A stretch of DNA of 64,000 nt from Anagrus nilaparvatae (Eukaryota > Arthropoda > Insecta > Hymenoptera > Mymaridae), in contig JAKSXM010000014.1 of assembly GCA_022575985.1 (NCBI GenBank), positions 26,164,001-26,228,000 on the forward strand, given 5' to 3'. Position numbers and translations under genes: made by a program. Shown here piece after piece: positions 1-10,855 of the stretch; position 1 is the first letter of the stretch; each line of letters begins with the position of its first letter. Under the pieces are notes generated by a model that saw only the letters and a list, made by a program, of their open reading frames with translations, made no database searches and was not told where the DNA came from.

Positions 1-295
1 TGATTTTTATTAAATCATATTCTCATTTCATAGCACAAAAATCACAGAAGCATCATTAATTTTATGCTAATTAAATCAAAAATCAAATTAAAATCATTTG
101 TAAGAATTTTGTTTAAAAAAAATTAAAGTAAACTTGCAATGTAGTAGTAATAATTCATAGTATTTGATTTAAAAAAATGGCTTTTTGAATGATAAATAAG
201 AAAAAAAAATCGTAGAAAATATTTTTAGCTTAAAAAATAAAAATTTAATTTTAATTATTTAGTTATTAAAAAGTAAATTATTATTTTTATTATAG

Positions 296-352
296 AATTA
301 AATGAAAGTATGCCAGTTCCCATTCAACGTACCCCTCACGTATCAAGAAAAC
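296..352 (+). CDS. sif: still life (sif) internal exon, N-terminal linker region
   Basis: This short exon is the first recognisable piece of the sif reading frame in the window. It begins after an acceptor (TATAG, 294-295) with two bases of a split codon, then reads LNESMPVPIQRTPHVSRK. It ends at AAAAC|GTTAGT with one base of a split codon, which with GC from the exon at 447 makes Arg. The 57-base length keeps the frame into the next exon, the main argument that it is real. No domain is visible; in the family this part is a low-complexity linker before the first PH domain. Earlier exons must lie upstream of base 1. The exon is short and its acceptor is ordinary, so it is the least certain of the eleven. 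Confidence 0.62.
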
Positions 353-446
353 GTTAGTATTAGAATTTAGAAATAGAAAAAAGCTTATTAATTAAAATTA
401 ATTGAAAAATAAAATAATTAAAAAATTTTTTTTCAACAAAATTTAG
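353..446 (+). other. sif: sif intron, 94 bases
   Basis: Short intron, GTTAGT...TTTAG, AT-rich, with a T-run before the acceptor. Nothing else seen. Confidence 0.65.
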
Positions 447-636
447 GCTCAGTAACACCAAATAGTAAATCGTCCACATTGCCATTATCATATCGTTTTT
501 GCAACGAAAGACAAAGTAGTCGTGAAAGTAGAGATGGTTACTACAGTGACAGAAATGAAATAATAAGAGAAAAGAAAGAACGTGATGACAGAGACAAAGG
601 ATATTTAAGTGATTACAACGCACAACCATCAACAAG
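447..636 (+). CDS. sif: sif internal exon, charged Ser/Arg-rich linker
   Basis: Acceptor TTTAG at 445-446; donor ACAAG|GTATTT at 637. The frame begins SVTPNSKSSTLPLSYRFC and continues through a charged stretch rich in Arg, Glu, Asp and Ser (NERQSSRESRDGYYSDRNE) to YLSDYNAQPSTS. The last Ser codon is split AG|T with the next exon. The frame is open for all 190 bases and runs on only a little into the intron. The composition (acidic/basic with several SxD and RxxS patterns) suggests a disordered, possibly phosphorylated linker; no folded domain is seen. It is joined in phase to the exons at 296 and 1921. Confidence 0.8.
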
Positions 637-1354
637 GTATTTTTTAATTAAAATTTTTTTATATCAATTTTTTTTTTATACTTCAAACATGTCAATTTAA
701 TTTTTCTACTGATTGAATGTAATAAAATTATAGTAAAAAAAAAATCAATTTATAAATAAATCGAATACGCTAAAGGCTATAATAATAAACGCAATATACC
801 CTTTTTATAATAAGTTTTAAGAACAACCCCATAAAGTTGAATTATTTGATTTTTCAGCGTCGATAGAGATAAAATTTAACAGATGTTCAGAAAAATGTAA
901 TTGATTTTTTTTTCGTTCCTATTGGAATTTAATATACTTCTTGTTTATAGATTTATTTTTTTTTTTAAACGTAATTAAATTATTTATAAGCCTCGAAGAA
1001 AGGTTCTTATATTGCTTTTTATATTAAACAATTATGTGAGATTAGCGCCGCTTTTTATATTATATAAAATTTAATCATGTAATTCTTAAATATGAAAACG
1101 ATTATTGAGTTTGTTGTAATTTATTAAAAATTTAGTTAAAACTTTTATGCGGTTAGTTTTTGAGGCAATTATTTTCCAAAGTGACGATTGTTACTCCGGA
1201 TGTTCATTATTACTTCAAAATAAACATTATTAGAAAATGGCCATTAGATTAAAAAAAAATCTGCTTGCAACAAATGCTTTAAAATATTTCAGTTGGTCAT
1301 TATGTTTTTATTTCTTAAACTATAGTTTCTTTAAGATATTGACTAATATCCATT

Positions 1355-1650
1355 TAACATGGAACATGTTTATGAGGAGGGGTACCCTGGGAATCAGAAA
1401 ATCAAGGGTCAAAAGTGTCCATTTTAAGAAGGACTTCAAATAATTTTGATTTAGGGACTTAGAATAATCTGGGTTTAGGGAATCAGAATTTTTTGTGTTT
1501 AGAGTCTTAACATCTTGCTTAAAGATGATAGTAATTAAAAGTTATAAAAATAGCAAATTGCATTGTAATTCCGAAACATTTTTGTATTACACTCTGTAGT
1601 AAACATGTTTCATGAAATTATTTTGTATTTACACAAACCGGTTATAAGCT
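1355..1650 (-). repeat. Minisatellite-bearing dispersed element, copy 1 (reverse)
   Basis: Read on the minus strand it runs TTATAACCGGTTTGTGTAAA, then AATTTGCTAT and GATGTTAAGACTCTAAACAC. Repeated units of about 24 bases (CCCTAAATCAAAATTATTT) follow, then a C-rich tail and TAAACATGTTCCATGTTAA. The copy near 18.3 kb has the same order of parts. Confidence 0.8.
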
Positions 1651-1695
1651 TTTTTTAAGTCTATTTTAAGGAATTTCCCAAAAATCAGATTTTAC

Positions 1696-1735
1696 TGCTT
1701 GAATTTTTAAACCATTCATAAGAATTTCAAGCAGA
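1696..1735. repeat. Short hairpin CTGCTTGAA, copy 1
   Basis: CTGCTTGAATTTTTAAACC pairs with AAGAATTTCAAGCAG and is followed by AGCAGCCTGACAG. The same hairpin is found at 42409-42448. Confidence 0.7.
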
Positions 1736-1920
1736 GCAGCCTGACAGTTTTTAAAATCAAGCTTTTTTAAATTTTACAAAACCATACGTGCATCAGTATT
1801 AAAATTAGTAAATTAATTGAAGTATAAAAAATATATTTCTAATTAAAAATACTTTTTAACAAAAAAGTTATTTAACATTAAAAAAAAAACTTTTTTTATA
1901 TTAAAATAAAGATGCACCAG

Positions 1921-2139
1921 TTGTTTTGGACAATCAGCAAGAGCTCAATGGTTTCGTCATTCGGATGGATGGCGTTCAGGAAGTTCAACACTTGGCTCAG
2001 CAGCTTCCAGTACAATAAATCCTCCTTATACAGGAGCTAAACGTGAATCACCTTGGGATTCTTTACCATCTTTAAGACATGAAAATAGTCTCAATGACAG
2101 TGGTTATAAATCTAATAGAACAGATTCATTCGAAAGAAG
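1921..2139 (+). CDS. sif: sif internal exon, Ser-rich linker with conserved Trp residues
   Basis: Acceptor CACCAG at 1915-1920 and donor GAAAGAAG|GTAAAC. The single base T at 1921 completes Ser with the preceding exon. The frame then reads CFGQSARAQWFRHSDGWRSG and SSTLGSAASSTINPPYTGAK, and ends SNRTDSFERR, with the last Arg split AG|A. Codon use is AT-rich at third positions, as in all sif exons here. It lies in the long N-terminal region before the PH domain. No enzymatic motif is present. Length is 219 bases, ending in phase 2, which fits the next exon at 10726 exactly. Confidence 0.85.
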
Positions 2140-4039
2140 GTAAACAAAAAAATAAATTTAATTGAATTTAAAACTTTTTTATTTTTAACTGGTTAATTAC
2201 TTTCATTTTATTTTTAAAACTATCAAAAGTCGTGTCCTAATTTTTTTTTGCTTTTATTTTTTTAAGTCAGTACCTAAAAATTTTTTTTTTTTTAGGTATA
2301 GTAAAACATCTTCTTTTTACTGTTTTTTTCGCATCAGTTCCTTACTTTAATAGCTCTGATGTGCTTTAGCTTCTTTCAAATGGAAAAAAAGTCTAATTTT
2401 CACAGACTTTTAGATATAAATATATATTCTTTTTAGTTAAACTTCTTTTTTATATAGCTTTTTAAATAGACTGGAAACAAAAAAAATTTGAGATGATTGT
2501 TTAATTTACAAGAAAAAAGTTTACAAACTTATAATTCAAGCAAAACTGAAAAATGCCCTGCTTACCAGATTAATTAATTTTCTTGATCTAGATTTAATTG
2601 AGACATCCCTGTTACTCATACTTGGAAAATTCTCTTTTCAAGATTTTCCGACTTTTAGATATAAATACACAAAGTAAAATAAAAAGTAGGCTGGAAACGA
2701 AAAATTGGTATCAAAATAAATGACAAAAAATAGGCGAAAATAAAATCTAAGCAATAATGATTTGAATAAGCTTAATCTAGTAGCACCAGTGCGAACAAAA
2801 CGTGCCACTCGATATCTAGCAGAGTTAATTTTTATAGAATTTTTAATATTGAATTTTAGTTTATAAACTCTATTGAAACTCAATTTTAATCTGGAATCCT
2901 TAAAAAAATACAAATTGAAGGTAGAAGATAAAAAAATAATTGATTCTAGACAAATCAAATATTGAGTAAGAAAAAAAAATTACTTTTCGAAGAATGAGCT
3001 TCTTTATTAAAGTGGTACATTTTGCCCATAGAAAGTTGAAAATATTTCTAAAAGAAAATTAAATTTAAATAATTTTGTTTCTTACTTCAACTTCCATCAA
3101 CTATTAAGTATAATCATCCAGTAGTTAAGATTTTATGAGAAAAATATAAATTTTTGTACTTTATTGTACCTTTTTCCTGTTATACCGTCGATAAAAACAT
3201 ATTTATAAGATAATTAAAATATAAACAAGCTCAAGGGGGCCAAGCTCTAAATTAACATAATTTTTCTTAATTACTAAAAAAAAAATTACAATTTTTAAAA
3301 AAGATTCTTAATAATTAATTTAAATACAGTTTTATAAACTCAATTTTTTAATAAAAAAAATGAACAAAAGACTTAATAATTACTGTTATAAAAAATTAAA
3401 TTACTGTACTTTTTTATTTTTTAAATGTTGATAATTTCTTTCTTGACAATTAACGTCAAATAAAAGGAAAAGAATTTTTTTTAAATATTTAAGAATATAA
3501 AAGAAAAAAAAATTCTATAAAAAAGTGTAAAAAAAAGAAAAACAAGTCCACTTATTCTTAAGAGTAAGAAACTTTTAAACTTTATAAAATATAACGTCAC
3601 ATAGTTTTCGTCAGCTTTAATTTAAGAAGCGAAGGGATAATTATATTTTTTTTTACTGTATTGCATCGACACAATACCTACATCAAAAAAGATTAAATTG
3701 TAATATTCGTTTAAATTATTTTTATTTTTTATAGATGACTGAAATTCAGAAAAAAATGTAATTTAATTGAATTTTTCTTAATTTACGAAGAATGAACAAA
3801 GAATTTATTTTGTATTATCCATTAAACTCAATTTTTATTAATAATTAAGTTAATAATTACGAGTTATGTACACTGTGAATAAATGTAGAGTAGAAATTAC
3901 TTTTAAAGATAGTAAAAATGTTTGAAATAACCACGCCTAACTTTAACTTCTATATTTACTAGTTTTAGTTTGAAAATTACTATCAATAGAGTAAAGGAAT
4001 AGTATAAACTAGTGAAAATTCTCATAGGTTTCATTTCAA

Positions 4040-7000
4040 ATATTTTTACTAAGATTATGAGTAATATACCACTAAGACTGATTGGGACAAATTTTCCAAA
4101 GATGTAGATAATAAAATTGGAAGAAAATAAACAATTCTTTGAAACTGAAAGTGATGCTTTAATCCTGTATGCAACCTTTACAGCAACTATCACCAGCTCA
4201 ATTCAAGAAGCAACACCTACTAAAAATAAAAAAACATCAAATAAATTTAATAAATATAATAAAACATGCCCTCTTTGTCCATGGTGGAACAGCGAATGTG
4301 ATAAGTTAATTAGATTAAGAAAAGCAGCCTTCCTTAAATTTAGATATCATAGAAATCTTGAAAACTATATTGATTATAAAAGAATATGCTCCACTTTAAA
4401 AATTAATTTAAGAAAAATTAAAAAACAAAATTTTATTAATTTTAGTGAAAGTATAAATAAAAATAGCAATCCAACATTCATCTGGGAAACGATTAAAAAA
4501 TTCAAGTATAGATGGAATAAGAATGATAATTCCCATGAATATAAACCAGAAAAAATTAATAATACCAAAAAATTGATAGAAGAACTTTGCCCTCCTTAGG
4601 TTGCAGAAGAAGATTCTAATTTTTCACAGTCAACATCAAATCCTTTCTTAGACGATGAATTTACATATCTTGAATTTGAAACAGCGCTATTCAATGTCAA
4701 TTTAAAATCAACACAGGAAAAGGATTGCATTGATTACAAAATAATTTCTGTATTGTCAACTAAAGCAAAAGTTCCCTAAAGACTGAACAGAAATCTTAAT
4801 TCATCTGATTATAAAGCCAAACTTTGACAAATTACGACCTATTTCACTCTCATCATGCATATGTAAAATTTTTGAAAGAATGATATGTAACAGATTATCT
4901 TGGTGGTGCGAACATTTTATAAACTTCCTCACACTCAATTTGGCTTTAGAAAAGGTAAATCATGTGTTGATAATATTTCTATATTACATTCTGATATAAT
5001 ACAAGGTTTTAATGAAAACAAAGTTACAACTACAGTATTTCTTGACATCAAAGGTGCTTATAACGAAGTCCGTCCAAATATATTAATTGACAAATTAAAA
5101 AAAATTGGACTATGTAAATGTATGTTAAAATTTATATATAAATTAGTATCTCTTAGACACCTATACATTAGATACGGTGAGACAGATGAATATCGTAGAA
5201 CTTCCAGAGGTGTAACATAAGGAGGTGTACTTAGTCCATTACTTTATGGCTTTTATCAAGGTGATCTAAAAGATATAGAAGATGAAGACTGTAAATTACT
5301 ACAATTTGCAGATGACATTGAAATTTATGTTAAAAAATTAACCCTACAAAACTCATTACATCTTATTCAAGTTAAATTGTCAAAAATTACTTTTACAACT
5401 TGGTTTGCAACTTTCATTAGATAAAACTAATCTAATAGTCAAGGCGTCAACAATGTTAAATGCATCCAAAAATTTTTTCAGCACTAGAATGGATGCACCT
5501 CATTGAAACTTACGTCGCTTATTTTTGGTCGCTGAAACCGATTTTGAAGGTTTCATCCATTTTCGGATGGCCAGTTTTGAGTAATGGACGCTATATTCTA
5601 AAAAATCGGCGAAAAATTAGCAATATTGGTAATATCTTGAAAACAATAGCTAATTGAGCCTATTTTGGGTACCCCAAAAAGGTTTTCGGGGTCGCTGATC
5701 ACGATTTTGAAGACAGATTTATAAAAAACAAAATGGCGTGTATCTAACATCAGAAACAGCGATTTATGCTGTTTTAAGCATATTTAAGTTGTCTAATAAG
5801 TTTTTCGGACCAGTTATAAAGATTCTGAGGTCATATTTTTAATTTTCAAAATGGCGGATTCCTAACTTCAAAAATGACAATAAATGCTATTTTAAGCATT
5901 AAAATGTGTTACATTTTAAGTTTTTGGGGTCGGTGATCACGATTCCGAGGTCAGATTTTTAATTTTCAAAATAGCGGGCTAAAAATTACGGATTCCTAAC
6001 CTAAAAATCGACAATAAATGCTATTTTAAGCATTTAAACGTGTTGCATTTTAAGTTTTTGGGGTCGGTGATCACGATTCTGAGGTTTAAATGCTTAAAAT
6101 AGTTCTTATTGTCGATTTTGGAGTTAGGAATCCGCCACTTTTAGCCCGCTATTTTGAAAATTAAAAACATGACCTCAGAATCCTTGTAACTGGTCCGAAA
6201 AACTTATTAGACAACGTAAATATGCTTAAAACAGCATAAATCGCCGTTTCAGAGGTTAGAAACACGCCATTTTGAGTCCGCCATTTTGTTTTTTATAAAT
6301 ATGTCTTCAAAATCGTGATCAGTGACCCCGAAAACCTTTTTGGGGTACCCAAAATAGGCTCAATTTTTTATTATATAGCGTCCATTACTCAAAACTGGCC
6401 ATCCGAAAATTGATGAAACTTTCAAAATCGGTTTCAGCGACCAAAAATACATAAGTTTCAATGAGGTGCATCCATTCTAGTGCTGAAAAAATTTTTGGAT
6501 GCATTTAACATTGCTCGCGCCTTGACTATAATGGTTTTCAGTAATAGCAAAATTTATAGAAGCCTTTTGATAAAAATCAAAAATTATTAAATCAAAAGTA
6601 CAAAAACTGCAAGATTTTTGGGTTTTAATTTTCATTGTAACCTTGACTGGTCCTTTCATTTGAACGAAATTTTCACAAAATGTGAAATCCTATTCTCACA
6701 GTTAGCTGTCTTAGAAGAACCTGTCGGGGAGCTGATCCAAATATTTTATTAAATCTTTATAAATCCCTAATTCAATCAAGAATAGAATATGGTAGTTTTA
6801 TATTCAACAATTTAAATCAAAAACAAATAAATGATATGATTAAAATACTAACCAAAGCAATAAGAGCTGCTTTGGGTTATACGATGTCGACACCAATTTA
6901 TGAAATATTGGCAGAAGCGAAAACTCCACCAATACATATCAGAAGAGATTACTTAGGACTTAATTCCATATCAAAAGTACTTTGTAATGAATTGCATCAA

Positions 7001-7345
7001 CTTATACCTATACTAGAAAAGTTATCAGAAATGGAAGATAGCAAAGACAGCAGCGTGAATTAATAAATTTAAATCACCTTTGACAGAATACTACAATAAA
7101 GTAATTAAAATTGCTCATTTAATGCCCTCAGACCATAAACATATAAACTACATTTGATATGATACATCATATGATACCTCGTTGTTTATACCTGAAGTCT
7201 GTTTTGGTGAAGGATTAAAAATTCATAAAGCTAAAAATCATATGCAGGCATCCACATGTATTTATACAGACTTCTCAGAAACAGGAGCAGAATTTGGAGG
7301 CTTTGCTATTCATATTAGTAATATCAAAAATTATCAAAAATTATA
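4040..7345 (+). mobile_element. Decayed non-LTR retrotransposon (I/Jockey superfamily) with RNase H remnant
   Basis: A 5'-truncated, frameshifted LINE. Near 4075 the frame reads TKTDWDKFSKDVDNKI, then shifts at about 4105. At 4117-4599 is the segment between endonuclease and reverse transcriptase (PWWNSECDKLIRLRKAAFLK, YIDYKRI). Reverse transcriptase blocks follow: QFGFRKGKSCVDNISIL (about 4932), FLDIKGAYNEVRPNILIDKL (5039), a stop at 5218 in place of Q in the T-GGVLSPLLYGF block, and FADDIEIYV (5308). A foldback insertion (5438-6526) interrupts it; removing it restores TNLI-MVFSNSKIYRS and ARFLGFNFHCNLDW. The thumb (AIRAALGYTMSTPIYEILAE, 6854) and IYTDFSETGAEFGGFAIHI, the start of an RNase H domain (about 7260), come next. 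Many stops show that it is dead. RNase H favours the I-like side of the superfamily. Confidence 0.88.
5438..6526. mobile_element. 1.09-kb foldback (long TIR) element with TA target-site duplication
   Basis: The ends are inverted copies: GTCAAGGCG..CAATG at the left matches the reverse complement of the right end with few changes. The arms pair over roughly 400 bases each. TA flanks both ends (5436-5437 and 6527-6528), and removing the element plus one TA rejoins the LINE reading frame, which proves an insertion. The centre holds two direct copies of a unit of about 110 bases (about 5863-5975 and 5993-6085). No transposase frame is seen, so it is non-autonomous. A TA duplication fits the Tc1/mariner group, though the long arms are unusual. 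Confidence 0.88.
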
Positions 7346-8379
7346 AATATTCTAAGACAATAATTTGATTTAAAAAAATTTCACTATACTATTCCAGTGA
7401 AAGCAGACCTCAGTGGGAGAGAGGGCCGTAATTTTAATTTGATTAGCTTTTAATGTAATATCTTATTTTATATTACATAAATGTCTTGAACAAAATTAAT
7501 ATTTCGAAATACGTGTATTAATATTTTTAATTAAAACTCATAAGAAATCCAGCAAAAAAGTCGGGTAGGAGGGAGAGAGAAGTTAACTTGATTAAGACCT
7601 CAATAAAAATTCTTAACACATTGTAACTTTACTTCAGTGAAATATCAGTACATTTTTTTCACATTATTTTTCAGTTTTTAATCGTAGCATCAGTGCTAAG
7701 AAGAAAATATCATTTTCTAAAGTAGAATTATCAATATAAAGTCAGACAAAAATATTTAAAACTTTTTTTCTCTTAAATAATTTTTTTAATTAAAATTTCT
7801 TCTAAAAATTATAAAAACATTATTTTCAACACATAATAAATGATAAATTAACATTAGGTCAAGAGTATTCTTTATAGTAAAATTTTCTTTAGTAATTTTT
7901 TTTTTTTTATTTTCTCTCGATTTATATTCATATAAAATAGATCTAGGTTTATACGTCATATTGTTTTTTTTTATTCTCTTTTTTCTGTTCCCTTTGGACT
8001 ATACAGAGCTATTGTGCCATGATTCTTTTGAAAGTAATTTTTTTTTTATATCCAATGTGCGAAGGAGCATTAACTGTTGTCGTGACCGAGGCCTTTGAAA
8101 CGCCTATATATTTATGAGAAGGGTTTCTCATCCACTTTGATATTTATTTTATTTTATTTATATATATATAAACTAATTTTTCATTCTTTTGTTTTATTGT
8201 CAATATTTAAGTTTATGTTTTTACATAATTAAAAACTTTTACTTGTTTAAGAAGTTTATGTATTTTAATATTTTTGATTAAAAAAATAAAATAAAATTAT
8301 TCGTTTTAAGCCTCAGATTAAAAAAATTTTATTAGTATTTTAAAAAGTATTTTTACAAAACCAACGATTATGAAATATG

Positions 8380-8985
8380 TTCAATTGTAACAGTTTTAAC
8401 TTATAGTCCATAAATATTATAAGACCTATAACCTAAATTATAATAAGCCCTAAATCAAAAATATTCCAAATCAATTTGACCCTCCTATTCCCTAAAAATT
8501 CTAATTTTTCACCTCCCCTGAATTTAGAGCCTTTTTCAAAGGTCCCTTCCAATCTTGTTGAACAACAAAAGTAAAAAATATTATTTTGATTGGTATCTCA
8601 TTTTATGTAAGATGTAGCAACTCTTAAAGCATGTCCCTTGGTTGGGCTCATTTTTGGTACATGTTTTTACCTACATAAATTATGAACCCATAAACCTGAA
8701 GTATTCTAAGATCCTTAGAAGTCCCTAAATCGAAAATATTCTAAAAGGTTGAAAAAATTTAACTCTTAAGTATCACTAAAAATTTATGAAACTTCTGCTT
8801 GAAGGTAGTTTCCTGTTCGAGCAGAATTTTAATAGATTTTGAGTCATAATTAATTAATTGCACTCTAGTGCCCCTAGAATAATAATGCATAAAATATCCT
8901 CTTAAGTCCATTTCACTCCTTCCCCTCTTTGCTGAAAAAGACTTTTTTGGGTACCCTTACCTACGAACATGTTTCATGCTAATGA
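8380..8985 (+). repeat. Minisatellite-bearing dispersed element, two adjoining stretches
   Basis: AAGACCTATAACCTAAATTA-type units occur at 8421-8520, and AAGTCCCTAAATCGAAAATATT units at about 8700-8745. A tail reads GTCCATTTCACTCCTTCCCC, GGTACCCTTACC and AACATGTTTCATG at 8905-8980. Probably two partial copies. Confidence 0.65.
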
Positions 8986-10068
8986 TAAAACCAATTCGAA
9001 ACGTAATAAAAATAGTTTCCAAACATAGTTTAAAGTTAAATTATAAAATTAATAAGTAAAAAATAGTGACTACTAATTGAAAACTGTACACAATACAGTA
9101 TTTACTTTTAATATGACAGTAAAAAAATGTCGTAAAATATTAATACCCAATTATAACCACACAAAAATTGTATAAAAATATTCTTTCATTAATAATAAAA
9201 AATAATAATAATAATAAGTTTTTATGCATGTGTTAGATTTAAAGTATCTCTTTTGTTCAACAGTATTGAAAACTCAATTATTATGCAAAGTTTATTCAGG
9301 ATCTCGTGTGCAAATTAATTTAAAGTCAAAAGAAAAATTAACAAGTACCTTGATTTTTTTATTTTTAACAGATTTTGTTCACATATAAAATGTTAATTTC
9401 AAAAGAAAATTTTAATTCTTTGATGTGGTTACTTATAATTCTTTTTTAATTATCTCTTATTATGTAGTTAAGTAAATATAAGATGGTACAGTGGTTTTGT
9501 GTTTATTTTTTTTATAAAATTGATTTTTATATAGAATGAAAGTTTTTTTTTTAAATTCTTCAAATATTTTTGAAAATTTTGATTCTTGATTCAGTGAATT
9601 TAACAATTCAATGAAACTAATAATTTTTTCACTTATAAAACTTTTTGCATTTATTTTAAAAAAAAATATATATACTTTTCATAGAGAAAAATAATTAAAA
9701 AAAAGGAAATGTATTTCGTCTGGCAAATGATATTTTTTTAATGACAATCCTAACACCCTTTTTTTATATCAACTTCAATTTTTTTCCCTGCACTGCTTGT
9801 TATTATTTTTTGTTTGCGTTAGTTTATATATGTTCTATTCAATTTTCCCCTCAGTCTCGTTAGACGTCGGTACTTTTATCACAACTACGTCCTCTTAAGC
9901 AGGAAAGATAATTATGTACGCCTACTATATGTTATTTTTTATAAAAAAGTTTGAAACAGCTTATTAAATCCCGCAAATCTATTAAAAAACAATTATATAG
10001 TCAATTCTATTTCTGAATTTAATAAACAGTTTTTGACACCTGTTTTATTTTTAAGAAGCTAATTATTG

Positions 10069-10155
10069 AATATTAATTTGTAGTTGTTCATTTATTGACC
10101 AGTACTGGGTCTCATTCAGTAGTGGTTAATAAATGAACAACTACAAATTAATATT
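10069..10155. repeat. Near-perfect hairpin with 33-bp stem
   Basis: The left arm AATATTAATTTGTAGTTGTT... (10069-10101) pairs with the right arm (10123-10155) over 33 bases with a single mismatch, around a 21-base loop. There is no coding content. The size and small loop resemble a small foldback element or a precursor of a small RNA; the sequence cannot decide. Confidence 0.85.
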
Positions 10156-10725
10156 AAATTAAATATGGGAGATATTTTGCAGATCATTAATGCTAATTAT
10201 TGAATTTTGAATTGTCAATAATCTAATAATTAAATTTATTGCTGAAACACGATTAATTTTACCGAAATTCTTTTTGAAAAATTCTTTTACTCTTATCAAA
10301 TTCTTTCTCAAAATCCCATTGAAGGCCTTTAAGAATAATTAGTTTTTAAATAAAACAAATAACATAAATTATGTTAGCCATGACTGATACCAAATCCAGA
10401 ACAATACTCTATAAATCCATCCTATTATTTATAATTTATTACTCTTACGATTTTTCCCATCCATAATTACTGGTCCAGTACCTGTTTTGTAATTGCCCTC
10501 AGAACATCGTCTCTTTAAATGAACAATTATCGAATTAGCATAAAAGCTCCCCTTGACAATATCATTATTAATCGTAAATCAATGATCAGATTTTTTTAAC
10601 TTTAAAAAGAAGATGTTTTTGGTTAAGATACTTTTAAACGAAAACAAATTAGTTTTGTATCATTCTTAAAAACAGAATACATACTCATAAAAACAGCTAA
10701 TTAATTTCCAATATTATGTTAACAG

Positions 10726-10855
10726 AGGAACATTTGATCGTCAGGATAGTGTTAGATCTGATTACATGTCTGACAGAGAAAGTAGATATGGAATGGTACA
10801 TCAAGCTTCTCTCGAAAGTACGGACTCTAGGTTGTGCTACTTGACGTCTTCAGAG
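10726..10855 (+). CDS. sif: sif internal exon ending at a phase-0 junction
   Basis: Acceptor TTAACAG ends at 10725; donor TCAGAG|GTGAGT is close to consensus. The first base completes Arg. The frame reads GTFDRQDSVRSDYMSDRESR, then a run ending CYLTSSE. It stays Ser/Asp/Arg-rich like the upstream exons. It is isolated between introns of 8.6 kb and 33.8 kb. It ends in phase 0, so the following exon (44675, beginning with ATG) can be spliced either to this exon or to another exon ending in phase 0. That matters for the candidate alternative first exon at 40853-41551. Confidence 0.85.

Larger units (their letters stand above)
637..1920 (+). other. sif: sif intron, 1.28 kb
   Basis: AT-rich intron. 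It contains a minus-strand copy of the dispersed minisatellite family (about 1355-1650) and a short hairpin (1696-1735). I see no further gene-like content. Confidence 0.8.
2140..10725 (+). other. sif: sif intron, 8.6 kb, repeat-rich
   Basis: From 2140 to about 4040 the sequence is low-complexity AT-rich with nothing recognisable. A decayed LINE fills about 4040-7345 and is split by a foldback element. Two stretches of the minisatellite family lie at about 8380-8560 and 8640-8985, and a near-perfect 33-bp-stem hairpin at 10069-10155. The remainder (7350-8370 and 9000-10060) is AT-rich with only a small GC-richer patch near 8050-8130. Confidence 0.75.

Noticed and set aside
2638..2958. 106-codon minus-strand frame with a GC-richer core (near 2780-2825)
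   Set aside because: No family match, and Phe/Lys-rich ends are typical of intron noise. The core may be a repeat remnant but no second copy was found in the window.
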